NCBI GenBank assembly: GCA_004376375.1
Contig: SOJX01000118.1
Span: forward strand, 1 to 64,000
Reading direction: 5' to 3'
DNA length: 64,000 bases
Origin: Planctomycetota bacterium
GTDB lineage: Bacteria; Planctomycetota; E44-bin39
The notes under the pieces are model-generated. The model was not told the origin of the DNA. It saw only the letters and a list, made by a program, of their open reading frames with translations, and made no database searches. Every line of letters starts with the position of its first letter. Within the stretch, counting starts at the first letter, position 1. The translations under genes were made by a program, and so were the position numbers. Of the stretch, positions 22,850-31,478 are shown piece after piece.

Positions 22850-24220
22850 ATGGTCAAGCGTCGCGCCTTCAGAACCTCGATAATCATGTTGGCCGTCGCG
22901 CTTGCGCTGGCATCCTGCACCGCAGACGAAGCGGAGCGTGAACCTGTCGGGCATCCGCCTGCCAATAATCCGGCTGAGATCGCATCAACAGAACCGGCTT
23001 TGGATAATAATCATGCAGAAACTCCGGCAACAGACCCCGAAACAATTGACGCCGCCGGAGCGATAAGAGAACTGAACGACAGCGCGCTCAAACTCTATAA
23101 GGAAAAACGGTTCCTGGATGCAGCCGCCAAATTCCAGGAAGCGCTGGCCCTTGAGCCTGAAAACAAGATTCTTAAACAGAACACATCCAGAGCATACGCA
23201 GGCGCCGCCAACGCTTTTTCCGCCGAGAAAAAATATCAAAGAGCTCTGGAAAATCTTTATAAGGCAAAGCAGTATTCGCCGGATGATGCGATGCTCCAGG
23301 TGTTAATCGCCCATAAGCTGTTTTACCTGAAACGCTACAATGAAGCGCGTGCCGAGTGCGAGAAAATACTCGAGCGCAACCCCGGCATTGAAGACCAGAC
23401 ATCCGCATCGGCCCAGAAGCTGCTTGGAGAAGTTCTACTGGCCCTCGGGGATAAATACGGCGCGCTGCGCGAATGGGACGTATACCTTGCCGTGCACAAC
23501 AACAGCGCTCTCGAGCGCCGCGTCAAAAAAATCCGCCGTGAAATGGAGGTCGAAGAAGGGCTCGAGGAACGCGGCAGCGCGCGTTTCACCATCCGGTTCG
23601 ACGGAGCGGAAAATCCCGGCATCGGCTCGGCCGTCCTCACGATGCTGGAGGATGCATACACCCAAATCGGAGGCGCGCTGAATTACTACACGGAGGAACG
23701 GATTGAGGTAATTCTTTATCCGAAGCAGATTTTCTACAGCCTGACCGGGTCTTACGGATGGGTGGGCGCGCTTTATGACGGCAGAATAAAAATACCCGTA
23801 AGAAACTTCGAGAAACACAGAAGAAAAATCGCACGGACCGTCAGACATGAATTCACCCATGCGCTCATCTACCGCATAACCTCGAAATGCCCCGCATGGC
23901 TCCACGAAGGCATGGCGCAGCATTTTGAAGGCGTTGACCTGGCGGCTGCCGAAAAGGTTCTTATAACCGAAAAGAGTAATATCATTTCCTTTGCATCGAT
24001 GCCGTCGAACTTTACTTCCATCCGCGACAAGAAGCGCGTGGGGCGATACTACCGTCAATCATATTCATTCACAGCGAACCTTATTTCGACATACGGTATT
24101 GCCCGCCTTGCCGCTCTTCTGGAATTACTGAAGAAAAAAAATCTTGAAGAAGCTTTCAAGGACGCCTTCCAGCGCAGTCTGAAGGAGCTTGAAAAAGAAT
24201 GGAAGGAGGCGTTGCTCTGA
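22850..24220 (+). CDS. Lipoprotein with TPR repeats and MA-clan metallopeptidase-like domain
   Basis: A 456-residue protein. A lipoprotein signal (lipobox ALASC, Cys23) is followed by a Pro/Glu-rich linker and two to four TPR units (about 65-215). The catalytic region carries RHEFTHALIY and CPAWLHEGMAQHFEG: the HExxH zinc site plus the downstream Glu of gluzincins, as in the 'peptidase MA-like' family. It should hydrolyse peptides or at least bind zinc at the envelope. It starts 8 bp after the kinase gene, and its TGA overlaps the next ATG, so it is in the same operon. Confidence 0.85.
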   Translation: MVKRRAFRTSIIMLAVALALASCTADEAEREPVGHPPANNPAEIASTEPALDNNHAETPATDPETIDAAGAIRELNDSALKLYKEKRFLDAAAKFQEALALEPENKILKQNTSRAYAGAANAFSAEKKYQRALENLYKAKQYSPDDAMLQVLIAHKLFYLKRYNEARAECEKILERNPGIEDQTSASAQKLLGEVLLALGDKYGALREWDVYLAVHNNSALERRVKKIRREMEVEEGLEERGSARFTIRFDGAENPGIGSAVLTMLEDAYTQIGGALNYYTEERIEVILYPKQIFYSLTGSYGWVGALYDGRIKIPVRNFEKHRRKIARTVRHEFTHALIYRITSKCPAWLHEGMAQHFEGVDLAAAEKVLITEKSNIISFASMPSNFTSIRDKKRVGRYYRQSYSFTANLISTYGIARLAALLELLKKKNLEEAFKDAFQRSLKELEKEWKEALL

Positions 24221-25173
24221 TGCGCAAATACCTTGCCTTCATCCTTCTGACGGCGTTATGCTCCACCGGCTGCAGCTCGGCCGGACTCGATAACGGAGAT
24301 GGCGCCCGCTCGAAGCGCATTACGATTCCAAAGCCCAGAAAAGAACCGGGATATAAAATTGTCCTGCTTTCGAGTCTTATTGAGAACCCGATGTTCCACC
24401 CGTACGCCACGATGGCAATTAATTCCGACCGTTTCAGCCAGCTCGACAACGATTTCGGCCGCATGAAAAAGGGTGGTGGGAAGGAAAAAGAGGGCAACCC
24501 CGCCAAGGAAGATTCTCCCGGCAAAAAGGAAAAACAACCCGAGGACGTCTCGCTACGCGATGCAGTTGTCGAGGAATACGCCAGATTTTTTTGGTGGTAC
24601 AAAAACAAGCTCCGACTCCTAGTCGCGAGCGGTAGAGCGGCAGATGCACGGACCGAGTTGCCGAAATGCGAAATTAAATACGGTAAATCGAAGGATAAAT
24701 TAAATGCGACTGTAATCTTTACTTCCCTTAAAGATACTATAACCATGTTGAGTGAAAAAACCGGGCGTGGATTCGTCATAAGCTCTAAAGTTGATGAGTA
24801 TTCGGTAATCTTTTATTATGATGTTGAGAACGCTTCTCTCAATGAAGCCGCGCTGGAACTGGCAAGAGAATACGAACTTATTGCAGGAAAAGGAATTGAA
24901 ATCAGCGTAGATGATTATTCCTTCAGCGTTAGACCCGGGCCGTTTCTTCTGTTCAGCAGCGTGGAGCTGAAGAACTCGATCAGCGTCGACAACGTCCGGC
25001 TCTACATGGACCTTGAGGACAAGTCTATTTTTGTCCTTGTGACATATCCCGGCGGCGGAGAGACTTCTGTTTACTTCGTCTACCGCTTTCCGCCCGGAAA
25101 AATCCTGGGGTTGCCGGAAAGCATGAGCGTCTTCGCTACCAGAAGAAAAATAAGCGTAAAGAAAACGGAGTAA
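24220..25173 (+). CDS. Lipoprotein with STN-like (secretin/TonB short N-terminal) domain
   Basis: A 317-residue protein. The ATG at 24220 is chosen because it directly follows GGAGG and opens a lipoprotein signal with lipobox CSTGCS (Cys18); it overlaps the preceding stop by one base. After a Lys/Glu-rich linker (about 85-110), the segment ATVIFTSLKDTITMLSEKTG then RGFVISSKVDEYSVIFYYDV (about 168-210) and what follows match the STN pattern of two small repeats that bind secretin or TonB-system partners. No membrane barrel follows, so it is a free STN-type adaptor. The next gene also contains an STN domain. Confidence 0.72.
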   Translation: MRKYLAFILLTALCSTGCSSAGLDNGDGARSKRITIPKPRKEPGYKIVLLSSLIENPMFHPYATMAINSDRFSQLDNDFGRMKKGGGKEKEGNPAKEDSPGKKEKQPEDVSLRDAVVEEYARFFWWYKNKLRLLVASGRAADARTELPKCEIKYGKSKDKLNATVIFTSLKDTITMLSEKTGRGFVISSKVDEYSVIFYYDVENASLNEAALELAREYELIAGKGIEISVDDYSFSVRPGPFLLFSSVELKNSISVDNVRLYMDLEDKSIFVLVTYPGGGETSVYFVYRFPPGKILGLPESMSVFATRRKISVKKTE

Positions 25174-25179
25174 CCGATT

Positions 25180-25899
25180 ATGGACAAGGAAACACTGCGC
25201 CATTTACAGGAGAGCATTCTCGATGACAACGGATGTGTTTCCTGGAATGAATGGCTCAAAGATGAAAATATCGACATCGACCTTTCAGGTGTAAATCTGG
25301 CGGGAGCGAACCTGTCCGGCGCCGACCTTTCCAACGCCGACCTTTCGGACGCTAACCTCAGCGGGGCCAATCTTGTCGGCGCCATCCTTTCTCACGCGAA
25401 CCTTGCAGACGCCGATTTAAGCAAAACTCACCTGGACGCGGCGCAGTGCTTTAAGACTGATTTTACCGGCGCAAACCTTTTCGGAGCCAATTTCGGGACC
25501 GCGGACCTTTCGTGGGCGAAGCTCAGGAAAACCAACCTGACTGATGCGAGCCTGAAAAGGGCGAAAATATGGAAAACCGATTTTCGTGAATCCAGGGGTG
25601 CGCCCAACGTTGACAAGACCTCCGACTCCGGCGAATGCCTTGTCGGTGGCGCGCAGACGTTTTCCTTTCAGTTCAACGACGAGCGCCTTGACGCCATCTG
25701 CCGCCACATTGGAAAGGCCAGCGGTATCCAGTTGCTGCTCGGGGAAGAGGTCGACCCGCGAAAAAGAATTTCACTGAGTATCGTTAAGAAAACTCTGCCT
25801 CAGACAATGGATCGGCTTAGCCAAACAGCCGGACTCTCATACAAGTCCGTCAAGGGTTCCTTTGGCGAAGACACGTTCTACCTGTCAGGCTCTTCATAG
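25180..25899 (+). CDS. Pentapeptide-repeat protein with C-terminal STN-like domain
   Basis: A 239-residue protein 6 bp after the previous gene, with GGAG before its ATG. Residues 33-140 consist of about 20 pentapeptide repeats with the A(D/N)LSX pattern (for example GANLSGADLSNADLSDANLS), which fold as a right-handed beta helix. Residues 160-239 (FNDERLDAICRHIGKASGIQ then LLLGEEVDPRKRISLSIV) read as an STN domain. There is no signal peptide, although STN domains normally work in the periplasm. That is odd: either export is by another route or the domain is used inside the cell. Confidence 0.8.
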   Translation: MDKETLRHLQESILDDNGCVSWNEWLKDENIDIDLSGVNLAGANLSGADLSNADLSDANLSGANLVGAILSHANLADADLSKTHLDAAQCFKTDFTGANLFGANFGTADLSWAKLRKTNLTDASLKRAKIWKTDFRESRGAPNVDKTSDSGECLVGGAQTFSFQFNDERLDAICRHIGKASGIQLLLGEEVDPRKRISLSIVKKTLPQTMDRLSQTAGLSYKSVKGSFGEDTFYLSGSS

Positions 25900-25929
25900 C
25901 AGGTGAATTGAAAACGGAAGTAAAACCGT

Positions 25930-25958
25930 TTGCAACTCCGCTGAAACGCTGGTATACT
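25930..25958 (+). promoter_or_regulatory. Promoter, TTGCAA-17-TATACT
   Basis: TTGCAA (25930-25935) and TATACT (25953-25958) with a 17-bp spacer, 45 bases before the ATG at 26004. It lies just after the pentapeptide gene, so the following lipoprotein has its own promoter. Confidence 0.65.
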
Positions 25959-26003
25959 TGCAAAGCCGTCAAAATCGACTTATGCCCTTTGGAGGGTCTC
26001 TAC

Positions 26004-26807
26004 ATGAGTTCCCGCAAAACGATTTCGCGTAGAATGATAATCATATTGACCTGCGCTCTGGCAGCGGTGTCTTTCGTTATCAGCTGCGCTTCCCCGCCTC
26101 CCCCGAAAAAAGAAGATGATAAGCCTAAAGGAAGAACCCGTTTTGCGGCATCAAAGCGATCGATATTACTGGGTAAGGAACCTTCGACCGACATCATCCC
26201 TACCCGTCGCACAAAACCCAGCGCAGATTTCCGGGCCGTGCGGGCCCGCTCCAGAAAAGCATACTCAAATAAGTGCAGCGAAGTCTTTGAAATCCTTGCC
26301 TGGGCACGCGTCTGCAGCGAGCCGTCCCATCCCTCTTCACAGCTGCCCAGCGTTACGCGCTACGTTCTTTCTTCAGAGAACAAGCACGTTGCCACAATAT
26401 GGGCGTATGAACTGCGGGAGCGTGGCGGTTTCAAGTACTGGATAAAGACGGCAAAAGGCCGTTTCCTGGAATATGATCCCAACAGCCCCAAAGCCAAGGC
26501 CGCCCGCCTTGCCCGAAACAACCGCGCCCCGAACATAAAAGTCGGAAGCGTAATCAGAACCGATTATACCCATATCGAGTTTCATGGTGAGGCGACTGAG
26601 TTTATCTCGAATGCTTTCCTTGCGTATAATTGGGGAAAGAAAGGCGCCGCTCCGGGTAACCTCGGCGAAGGTGTCCAGGTATACCAGGGCGAGGAGCTAT
26701 ACGGCACTGTCTGGATCAAGGGCCACACCGTTTACTTCAAGGCCCCAAACGGCGAGATATTTGTCTATCAGAATAAAGAACAGGAAGAAGAGAAGGATGA
26801 AGGATAA
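26004..26807 (+). CDS. Lipoprotein of unknown function
   Basis: A 267-residue protein from ATG 26004, with GGAGGG 8 bases upstream. The signal peptide has a lipobox (VISCAS, Cys25), followed by a Pro/Lys-rich linker. The mature part has a helical segment with ILAWARVCSEPS and a C-terminal beta-rich part (YNWGKKGAAPGNLGEGVQVY then QGEELYGTVWIKGHTVYFK) that could be an SH3-like fold. The last residues (EEEKDEG) and the TAA come from a heptad array starting at 26792. No catalytic motif is seen. Confidence 0.7.
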   Translation: MSSRKTISRRMIIILTCALAAVSFVISCASPPPPKKEDDKPKGRTRFAASKRSILLGKEPSTDIIPTRRTKPSADFRAVRARSRKAYSNKCSEVFEILAWARVCSEPSHPSSQLPSVTRYVLSSENKHVATIWAYELRERGGFKYWIKTAKGRFLEYDPNSPKAKAARLARNNRAPNIKVGSVIRTDYTHIEFHGEATEFISNAFLAYNWGKKGAAPGNLGEGVQVYQGEELYGTVWIKGHTVYFKAPNGEIFVYQNKEQEEEKDEG

Positions 26808-26881
26808 AGGATGAATTATGAATTATGAAAATTAATATTTCTTTATTTCATAATTCATCCTTCATACTTCATACTTTCTTC
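26792..26881. repeat. Heptad inverted array between convergent genes, GAAGNNT type
   Basis: Units GAAGGAT, GAAGGAT, AAAGGAT, GAATTAT and GAATTAT (26792-26826) face ATAATTC, ATCCTTC, ATACTTC, ATACTTT (about 26850-26877) across an AT-rich loop. GGATGAATTATGAA pairs perfectly with TTCATAATTCATCC. The array begins inside the lipoprotein gene and ends at the stop of fixX. Confidence 0.9.
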
Positions 26882-27157
26882 CTATCCATACCTGTACTGC
26901 ACGCCGAAACGGCCTCCCGGATACCGCCACTTCAGCGCGCCCCGCGGGCAAGCAATCAGGCACGTTCCGCACTCCAGGCAGCCGGAAAACTCGACCGTTA
27001 TTTCGCCGGTCTCCGCGTTCTTCTCGTAAAGCGCTGCCGGACAAACAAACAGGCATGCTCTGAGTGAGCACTCCCTGCACTTCTCCTGGTCGATGTTGAT
27101 GTGGCTTTCCTCATCGTTGCGAACGCGGTTCAGCGCAAGTTTTTCCTTCACGTCCAT
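26882..27157 (-). CDS. fixX: FixX-type ferredoxin partner of ETF-quinone oxidoreductase
   Basis: A 91-residue ferredoxin. Two cysteine clusters (CRECSLRACLFVCP and CLECGTCLIACP) follow the FixX pattern, in which one 4Fe-4S cluster is generally bound. With FixC it would pass electrons from EtfAB into the quinone pool. It follows fixC by 6 bp and is the last gene of the minus-strand Etf/Fix operon. Its stop abuts the heptad array shared with the convergent lipoprotein gene. Confidence 0.92.
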   Translation of the reverse strand: MDVKEKLALNRVRNDEESHINIDQEKCRECSLRACLFVCPAALYEKNAETGEITVEFSGCLECGTCLIACPRGALKWRYPGGRFGVQYRYG

Positions 27158-27163
27158 CTGTGC

Positions 27164-28471
27164 TCAAACCTTTCTCATCCGCCACCAGTCTTTAAAACCG
27201 CGCCAGTTCACGAAGTACTTGCGAATAAGCGGCCATGCGGTCCTGTAAAGCGCCTCCTTCTCACCGCCGACGGAAAACAGGGCACGAAGCACTTCGGCGG
27301 CGCCTTCAGGATAATCAGTATACAGGCGCGGGTTTGAAAGCACTTCCGTCATACGCGAGAACTTTGTAATCTCTTCAACAACCGATTTACGAATTGTATC
27401 GACGTAAGCTTCACGCAATGCCGCACGTGAAAAATCGCTTTTCTCCCGGCAGGCGATGACGGCGCTCGCGGCCGCTTCGCCGGATATCAGGGCGAAATCC
27501 ATGCCCCGGACCGTTATCCCGAGATTGAGGGCAAATCCGGCAGCGTCACCTGCAACAATCAACCCGTCGGAGACGAGTTTGCTTTCATCAATTTGAGGTG
27601 CTTCAGGAATCACGTGCGCGGCGTACTCAATAACTTTTGCGCCGGAGGTTAATCGCTTAACCTCAGGATGAGACTTGAACCGCTCGAAAAGGTCGGGAAG
27701 CTTCGGACCGTTTTCCAGTTCAGCATAACCGCCGATCCCGACGACGATGCCAAGCGAAAGCGAATCTTTGTTCGTATAACAGAAGCCGCCCCCCAGCAGC
27801 CCGTGTCCGGTAATATCGCCCGCGAACAACCGTGCGGCGCCTTCATTCTCCGCCAGACAGAACCTGTCCTCGATCCGCCCGGAATCGAGCTCAAGAATTT
27901 CTTTCGCCGCCACCGCGTAACGCTTCGGTTCAAAGCCTTCTCGCAGCCCGGCCTCCCCGGCCATGAAAGACAGAACGCCGTCCGCCGCGACGACTACCGG
28001 CGCGCCGATCTCCTCGCCCGCTTCGGTCTTGACGCCGATTATCTTTTGACCATCCTTTAGAAGTTCTATCACACGCGATTGGGGGACGATAAACGCGCCA
28101 AGCTCGGTCGCTTTCTCGCCCAGCCATGCGTCCAGTTTTGAACGCAGAACCGTTACGGAATGCGGCGGATCGACTTGTGTTTTTTCGTCGAGAAAATCAA
28201 TCGAGGTCGCGGCATCATCTGCAAGCAGCGTTATCGTTTCACGCCTGACCGCGCGTTCGAAAGGGGCGCCTTTGAACAGTTTCGCCGTTTTTTCAGCATG
28301 CGCTCGGACCGGCTCGAGGTAAAGCCGCCCGCCTGAGACGTTCTTTGCACCGGGGGCGTCGCCCCGCTCGAGAACGAGCACCTGTTTCTCCGGATCGGCT
28401 TCGGCCAGCCGGCAAGCGCATGCAAGGCCGGCAAGTCCTGCTCCGATAATTATTGTATCAACCTGGTCCAT
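27164..28471 (-). CDS. fixC: FixC-type FAD-dependent ETF-quinone oxidoreductase
   Basis: A 435-residue flavoprotein. The N-terminal FAD-binding motif GAGLAGLACACRLAE and the GDAAGFALNLGITVRGMDFA motif (about residues 310-330) identify the FixC/ETF-QO group. The iron-sulfur domain fused at the C-terminus of mitochondrial ETF-QO is absent here and is supplied by the separate fixX just downstream. It is expected to take electrons from reduced EtfAB and reduce quinone at the membrane. It begins 43 bp after etfA. Confidence 0.92.
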   Translation of the reverse strand: MDQVDTIIIGAGLAGLACACRLAEADPEKQVLVLERGDAPGAKNVSGGRLYLEPVRAHAEKTAKLFKGAPFERAVRRETITLLADDAATSIDFLDEKTQVDPPHSVTVLRSKLDAWLGEKATELGAFIVPQSRVIELLKDGQKIIGVKTEAGEEIGAPVVVAADGVLSFMAGEAGLREGFEPKRYAVAAKEILELDSGRIEDRFCLAENEGAARLFAGDITGHGLLGGGFCYTNKDSLSLGIVVGIGGYAELENGPKLPDLFERFKSHPEVKRLTSGAKVIEYAAHVIPEAPQIDESKLVSDGLIVAGDAAGFALNLGITVRGMDFALISGEAAASAVIACREKSDFSRAALREAYVDTIRKSVVEEITKFSRMTEVLSNPRLYTDYPEGAAEVLRALFSVGGEKEALYRTAWPLIRKYFVNWRGFKDWWRMRKV

Positions 28472-28514
28472 TCTTTTTCTTGGCGGAAAAATGCCCTGCT
28501 TGCCACAAAGGCGA

Positions 28515-29456
28515 TTATGCGCTTTTGATTGCTTCGGTCAGCGCTGGAATGACCTGAAGTGCATCGCCGACGATTCCGTAGTCGGCGTATTTGAAAATCG
28601 GCGCATCTGGGTCGGAGTTGATTGCAACGACAACCTGTGCGCGGTCGATGCCGAGAATGTGGTGAATCTGCCCTGAGATGCCGACGGCGAAATAAAGTTT
28701 CGGCGCGACAGATTTGCCCGACTTGCCCACCTGTTCTTCGTAGGGCCGCCATTTGGCATCCACCACAGCGCGGCTTGCGCCGACCGCAACCGCGCCTCCG
28801 GTTGCATTTGCGAGCGTGCCGGCCAGTTCTTCGAGAACGGCGAAGTTATCAGCACTCTTCAGCCCCCGTCCGCCCGCGACAACTATATCGCCCTCTGTCA
28901 CATCGACGCGCCTGTCTTCCGCTGCCCGGTCTGAAGACAGCACTTCGATTCCTTTCGATTCCACGGCGGCCTGTTCGATAATTTCTCCGCTTACCCCGGG
29001 CGGGTCGGAAGCGGCAAAAACATGCGCACGCACAGAAACCACAATCGGCCGGTCGGGCTCAAACGCGAAAGTACCGGCTGCCTTCCCGCCGAGCATGGGC
29101 CGCTCCGCAACGAGCACGCCTGCTTCAACACGGAGCGCCGTGCAATCGCCCAGATAACAGCCTGCCGAAGCCGCGGCCAGATATGGTAGAAGGTCGCGCG
29201 CCAGAGGGCTGGAACCGGCAAGTACGACCGCTGCATCCTCCGGCAGCGGTGTGGGAATCAGTCCGGCGTTCGTAAGATGTACGACGTGCGTCACATACTT
29301 CGCAGCTTCGGACGCCGCATCGGCATTAGTCGCGACCGCCGCGGCGGTTAATCCCAATTCACCGGCAATCCCCCGCGCAGCGGAAAGCACTTCTCTCGAA
29401 ACGCTTCTTATCTCGCCGCCGTTGCTTTCTACAATTACGTACAGTTTATCCGGCAT
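28515..29456 (-). CDS. etfA: Electron transfer flavoprotein alpha subunit
   Basis: A 313-residue protein with GAGGAA before its ATG. The C-terminal FAD domain contains the recognisable GRGLKSADNFAVLEELAGTL, the VGASRAVVDAKW segment and LYFAVGISGQIHHILG, followed by AINSDPDAPIFKYADYGIVG. It pairs with EtfB (9 bp upstream) to bind FAD and carry electrons from acyl-CoA dehydrogenase to FixCX. Length and motif order are normal. Confidence 0.96.
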   Translation of the reverse strand: MPDKLYVIVESNGGEIRSVSREVLSAARGIAGELGLTAAAVATNADAASEAAKYVTHVVHLTNAGLIPTPLPEDAAVVLAGSSPLARDLLPYLAAASAGCYLGDCTALRVEAGVLVAERPMLGGKAAGTFAFEPDRPIVVSVRAHVFAASDPPGVSGEIIEQAAVESKGIEVLSSDRAAEDRRVDVTEGDIVVAGGRGLKSADNFAVLEELAGTLANATGGAVAVGASRAVVDAKWRPYEEQVGKSGKSVAPKLYFAVGISGQIHHILGIDRAQVVVAINSDPDAPIFKYADYGIVGDALQVIPALTEAIKSA

Positions 29457-29465
29457 CTGTTTTCC

Positions 29466-30254
29466 TCAGAGTGCCTGACGCTCTTCGCGAAGGCGCCTGA
29501 CCAGCTCGGCAGCCGCGTCGGCCGGCTCACCCTCGATAATGCTGATGCTGCGCGCCTTGTCGGGCACGGTAAACGAAACCGGTTTCACGGTCGATATGAT
29601 AGCATCCGCCTGAATCTTGAGAGCGGCGAGGTCCATCGCGTCAATTTTCGCGCGGGCGGCCTTCATGACTTTCATAACCTGTGGCTGGCGGGGCTCGTTC
29701 AAGCCTTTTTCAGCCGAAAGCAGCGCCGGTAATTCGCACTTTATTTCGCGCTCCGCGCCGTCGCGCTTCTGTTTTACGCGAATGCTTCCTTCTTCCGCCT
29801 TTACCGAGGTGACTGCCGTCACAAACGGGATTTCCAGAAGCGCGGCTGTCATCACCCCGACCGCGGCGGCATCATCGTCAAGCGCCTGCTTGCCGCAGAG
29901 AATCAAGTCGAACCCGAGATGCTTTGCAACAGCGGCCAGGACGCGTGCAACGCTGAGAGAATCAGTAAAAACATCTGTAACAACGGGAGCGAGCGCTTCA
30001 TCCCAGATTCTGAAAACAGAATCAGCTCCCAGCGCAAGGCAGGTACGCAGAACTTCACCGGCGCGCTCCGGGCCGACCGTAACGGCCGTCACAGTTCCGC
30101 CGTGCTTCTCCTTCAGCCTGAGCGCTTCTTCAACGGCAAGTGTGTCGAAAAAGCTCATCTCGAACTTTTCCTCGACCTTGAGCGAGGAATCGTCCAACGC
30201 CTCGACCAGCGCCTCGGTGTCGGGAACCTGTTTGACGAAGACCAGGATTTTCAT
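29466..30254 (-). CDS. etfB: Electron transfer flavoprotein beta subunit
   Basis: A 262-residue protein. The ATG at 30254, giving MKILVFVKQVPDTEALVEAL, is preferred over an ATG three codons upstream, because EtfB proteins begin at this strand and GGGG lies about 9 bases before it. The nucleotide-binding stretch LILCGKQALDDDAAAVGVMT is present, with an Asp-rich loop in place of the more usual G(K/R)QAID(G/D)D, and ELPALLSAEKGLNEPRQP follows. It lies 16 bp after the acyl-CoA dehydrogenase gene and 9 bp before etfA. Confidence 0.95.
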   Translation of the reverse strand: MKILVFVKQVPDTEALVEALDDSSLKVEEKFEMSFFDTLAVEEALRLKEKHGGTVTAVTVGPERAGEVLRTCLALGADSVFRIWDEALAPVVTDVFTDSLSVARVLAAVAKHLGFDLILCGKQALDDDAAAVGVMTAALLEIPFVTAVTSVKAEEGSIRVKQKRDGAEREIKCELPALLSAEKGLNEPRQPQVMKVMKAARAKIDAMDLAALKIQADAIISTVKPVSFTVPDKARSISIIEGEPADAAAELVRRLREERQAL

Positions 30255-30270
30255 TTGCCGCATCCCCGTT

Positions 30271-31419
30271 TTACAACCTGCCGATGTAACGCGAGCCGAG
30301 GAAGTTCTTCAATACTTCGTGCGTGCCGCCGCCGTACAGCAGAAACCGCGCGTCGCGGAAATACCGCTGCACCGGGTACTCCTGCGCAAACGCGTTTCCG
30401 CCGTAGATACGCGTCGCCTCGTCGACGGCTTTCAGGCACATCTCGGTCGCGAACATCTTGGCCATCGCCGCCTCGTTCCCGCACGGAATTTTGTTCTGTA
30501 TCATCCATGCAACTTTCTGGACAAGGAGTTTCGCAGCCTCGAACTCGGTCCAGCATTCGCCGAACTTGGAGCGGATAAGCTGATACTTCCCTATAACCTT
30601 TCCAAACGCCTCCCTTACCCTTGCGTATTCTCTCGCATCCTCCAGCGCGGCCCGCGCGAGGCCGAGGGCAAGAGCGGCGGTCATAAGGCGGATTTCCTCG
30701 AGCACCTCCTGCATGTACTCCATACCCTTGTTCACTTCTTCACCGAGCAGGTGGTCGGCAGGCAGGCGAACGTCATTAAAAATAATTTCGCCGGTCACGG
30801 TTCCGCGCGCGCCCAGCTTGTGAAGAACCTGGCCGTATGTGAATCCTTCCATGCCTTTTTCGACAAGAAAGAAATTCAGGCCCTTCGTTTTGAGCGCGGG
30901 ATCGGTCGTTGCAAGGACGGTCACGAAATCAGCGATCGGGCCGTTCGTAATCCACATCTTCTTGCCGTTCAGAATCCACTCGTCTCCGTCCTGTTTCGCA
31001 ATCGTCCGGGTGCCCGTGATATCGGAGCCGGATGTTTCCTCCGTAAACGCGATGCAGCTGATTTTTTCGCCGCGGATGGCCGGCTTGAACAACCGCTCGA
31101 TAATGTCTTCGGAGCCGAAGCGATGAAGGAAGTGCGTGCCCATCAGGCACTGCATCATGGCCGCGGTGGCGAAACCGAAAGAGCCGTGTGCCATTTCCTC
31201 GATGAATATGGCGAACGTCTGCGTATCAACGTCCATCCCGCCGACGTCCTCGGGGTAACGCAGACCGTAATAACCGAGCCCGCCGACCTCCCGGAAAAGG
31301 TCATGGTCGAAATCGTCGGATTCGTCGAGCGCCTCCGCCTTCGGCTCCACGACCTTTTCGACCATGTCGGCAACGACTTTCTGGAAAAACTTCTGCTCCT
31401 CAGTATAAGCGAAGTCCAT
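30271..31419 (-). CDS. Acyl-CoA dehydrogenase family protein
   Basis: A 382-residue flavoenzyme of standard length. FAD-binding elements AFTEETSGSDITGTRT and WITNG, plus REAFGKVIGKYQLIR, are clear. Near the C-terminus the usual catalytic-Glu motif (YEGT) reads YGGGTHEVLKNF, so the Glu is replaced by Gly, as in some acyl-CoA dehydrogenases that use a glutamate elsewhere. I could not place a definite substitute. Its position upstream of etfBA-fixCX shows its electron route: acyl-CoA to Etf to quinone. Substrate chain type is not readable. Confidence 0.92.
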   Translation of the reverse strand: MDFAYTEEQKFFQKVVADMVEKVVEPKAEALDESDDFDHDLFREVGGLGYYGLRYPEDVGGMDVDTQTFAIFIEEMAHGSFGFATAAMMQCLMGTHFLHRFGSEDIIERLFKPAIRGEKISCIAFTEETSGSDITGTRTIAKQDGDEWILNGKKMWITNGPIADFVTVLATTDPALKTKGLNFFLVEKGMEGFTYGQVLHKLGARGTVTGEIIFNDVRLPADHLLGEEVNKGMEYMQEVLEEIRLMTAALALGLARAALEDAREYARVREAFGKVIGKYQLIRSKFGECWTEFEAAKLLVQKVAWMIQNKIPCGNEAAMAKMFATEMCLKAVDEATRIYGGNAFAQEYPVQRYFRDARFLLYGGGTHEVLKNFLGSRYIGRL

Positions 31420-31478
31420 GTTGCGTTCTCCGTTTGAAGGCTATACGTAAAACAAAGTGATTTCTGTTTTGGAGAATG

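Noticed and set aside
29617..31437. 606-residue open frame on the plus strand opposite etfB and the acyl-CoA dehydrogenase gene
   Set aside because: It lies antisense to two clearly recognised genes, has no domain-like sequence, and results from the high GC codon pattern of the minus-strand genes.
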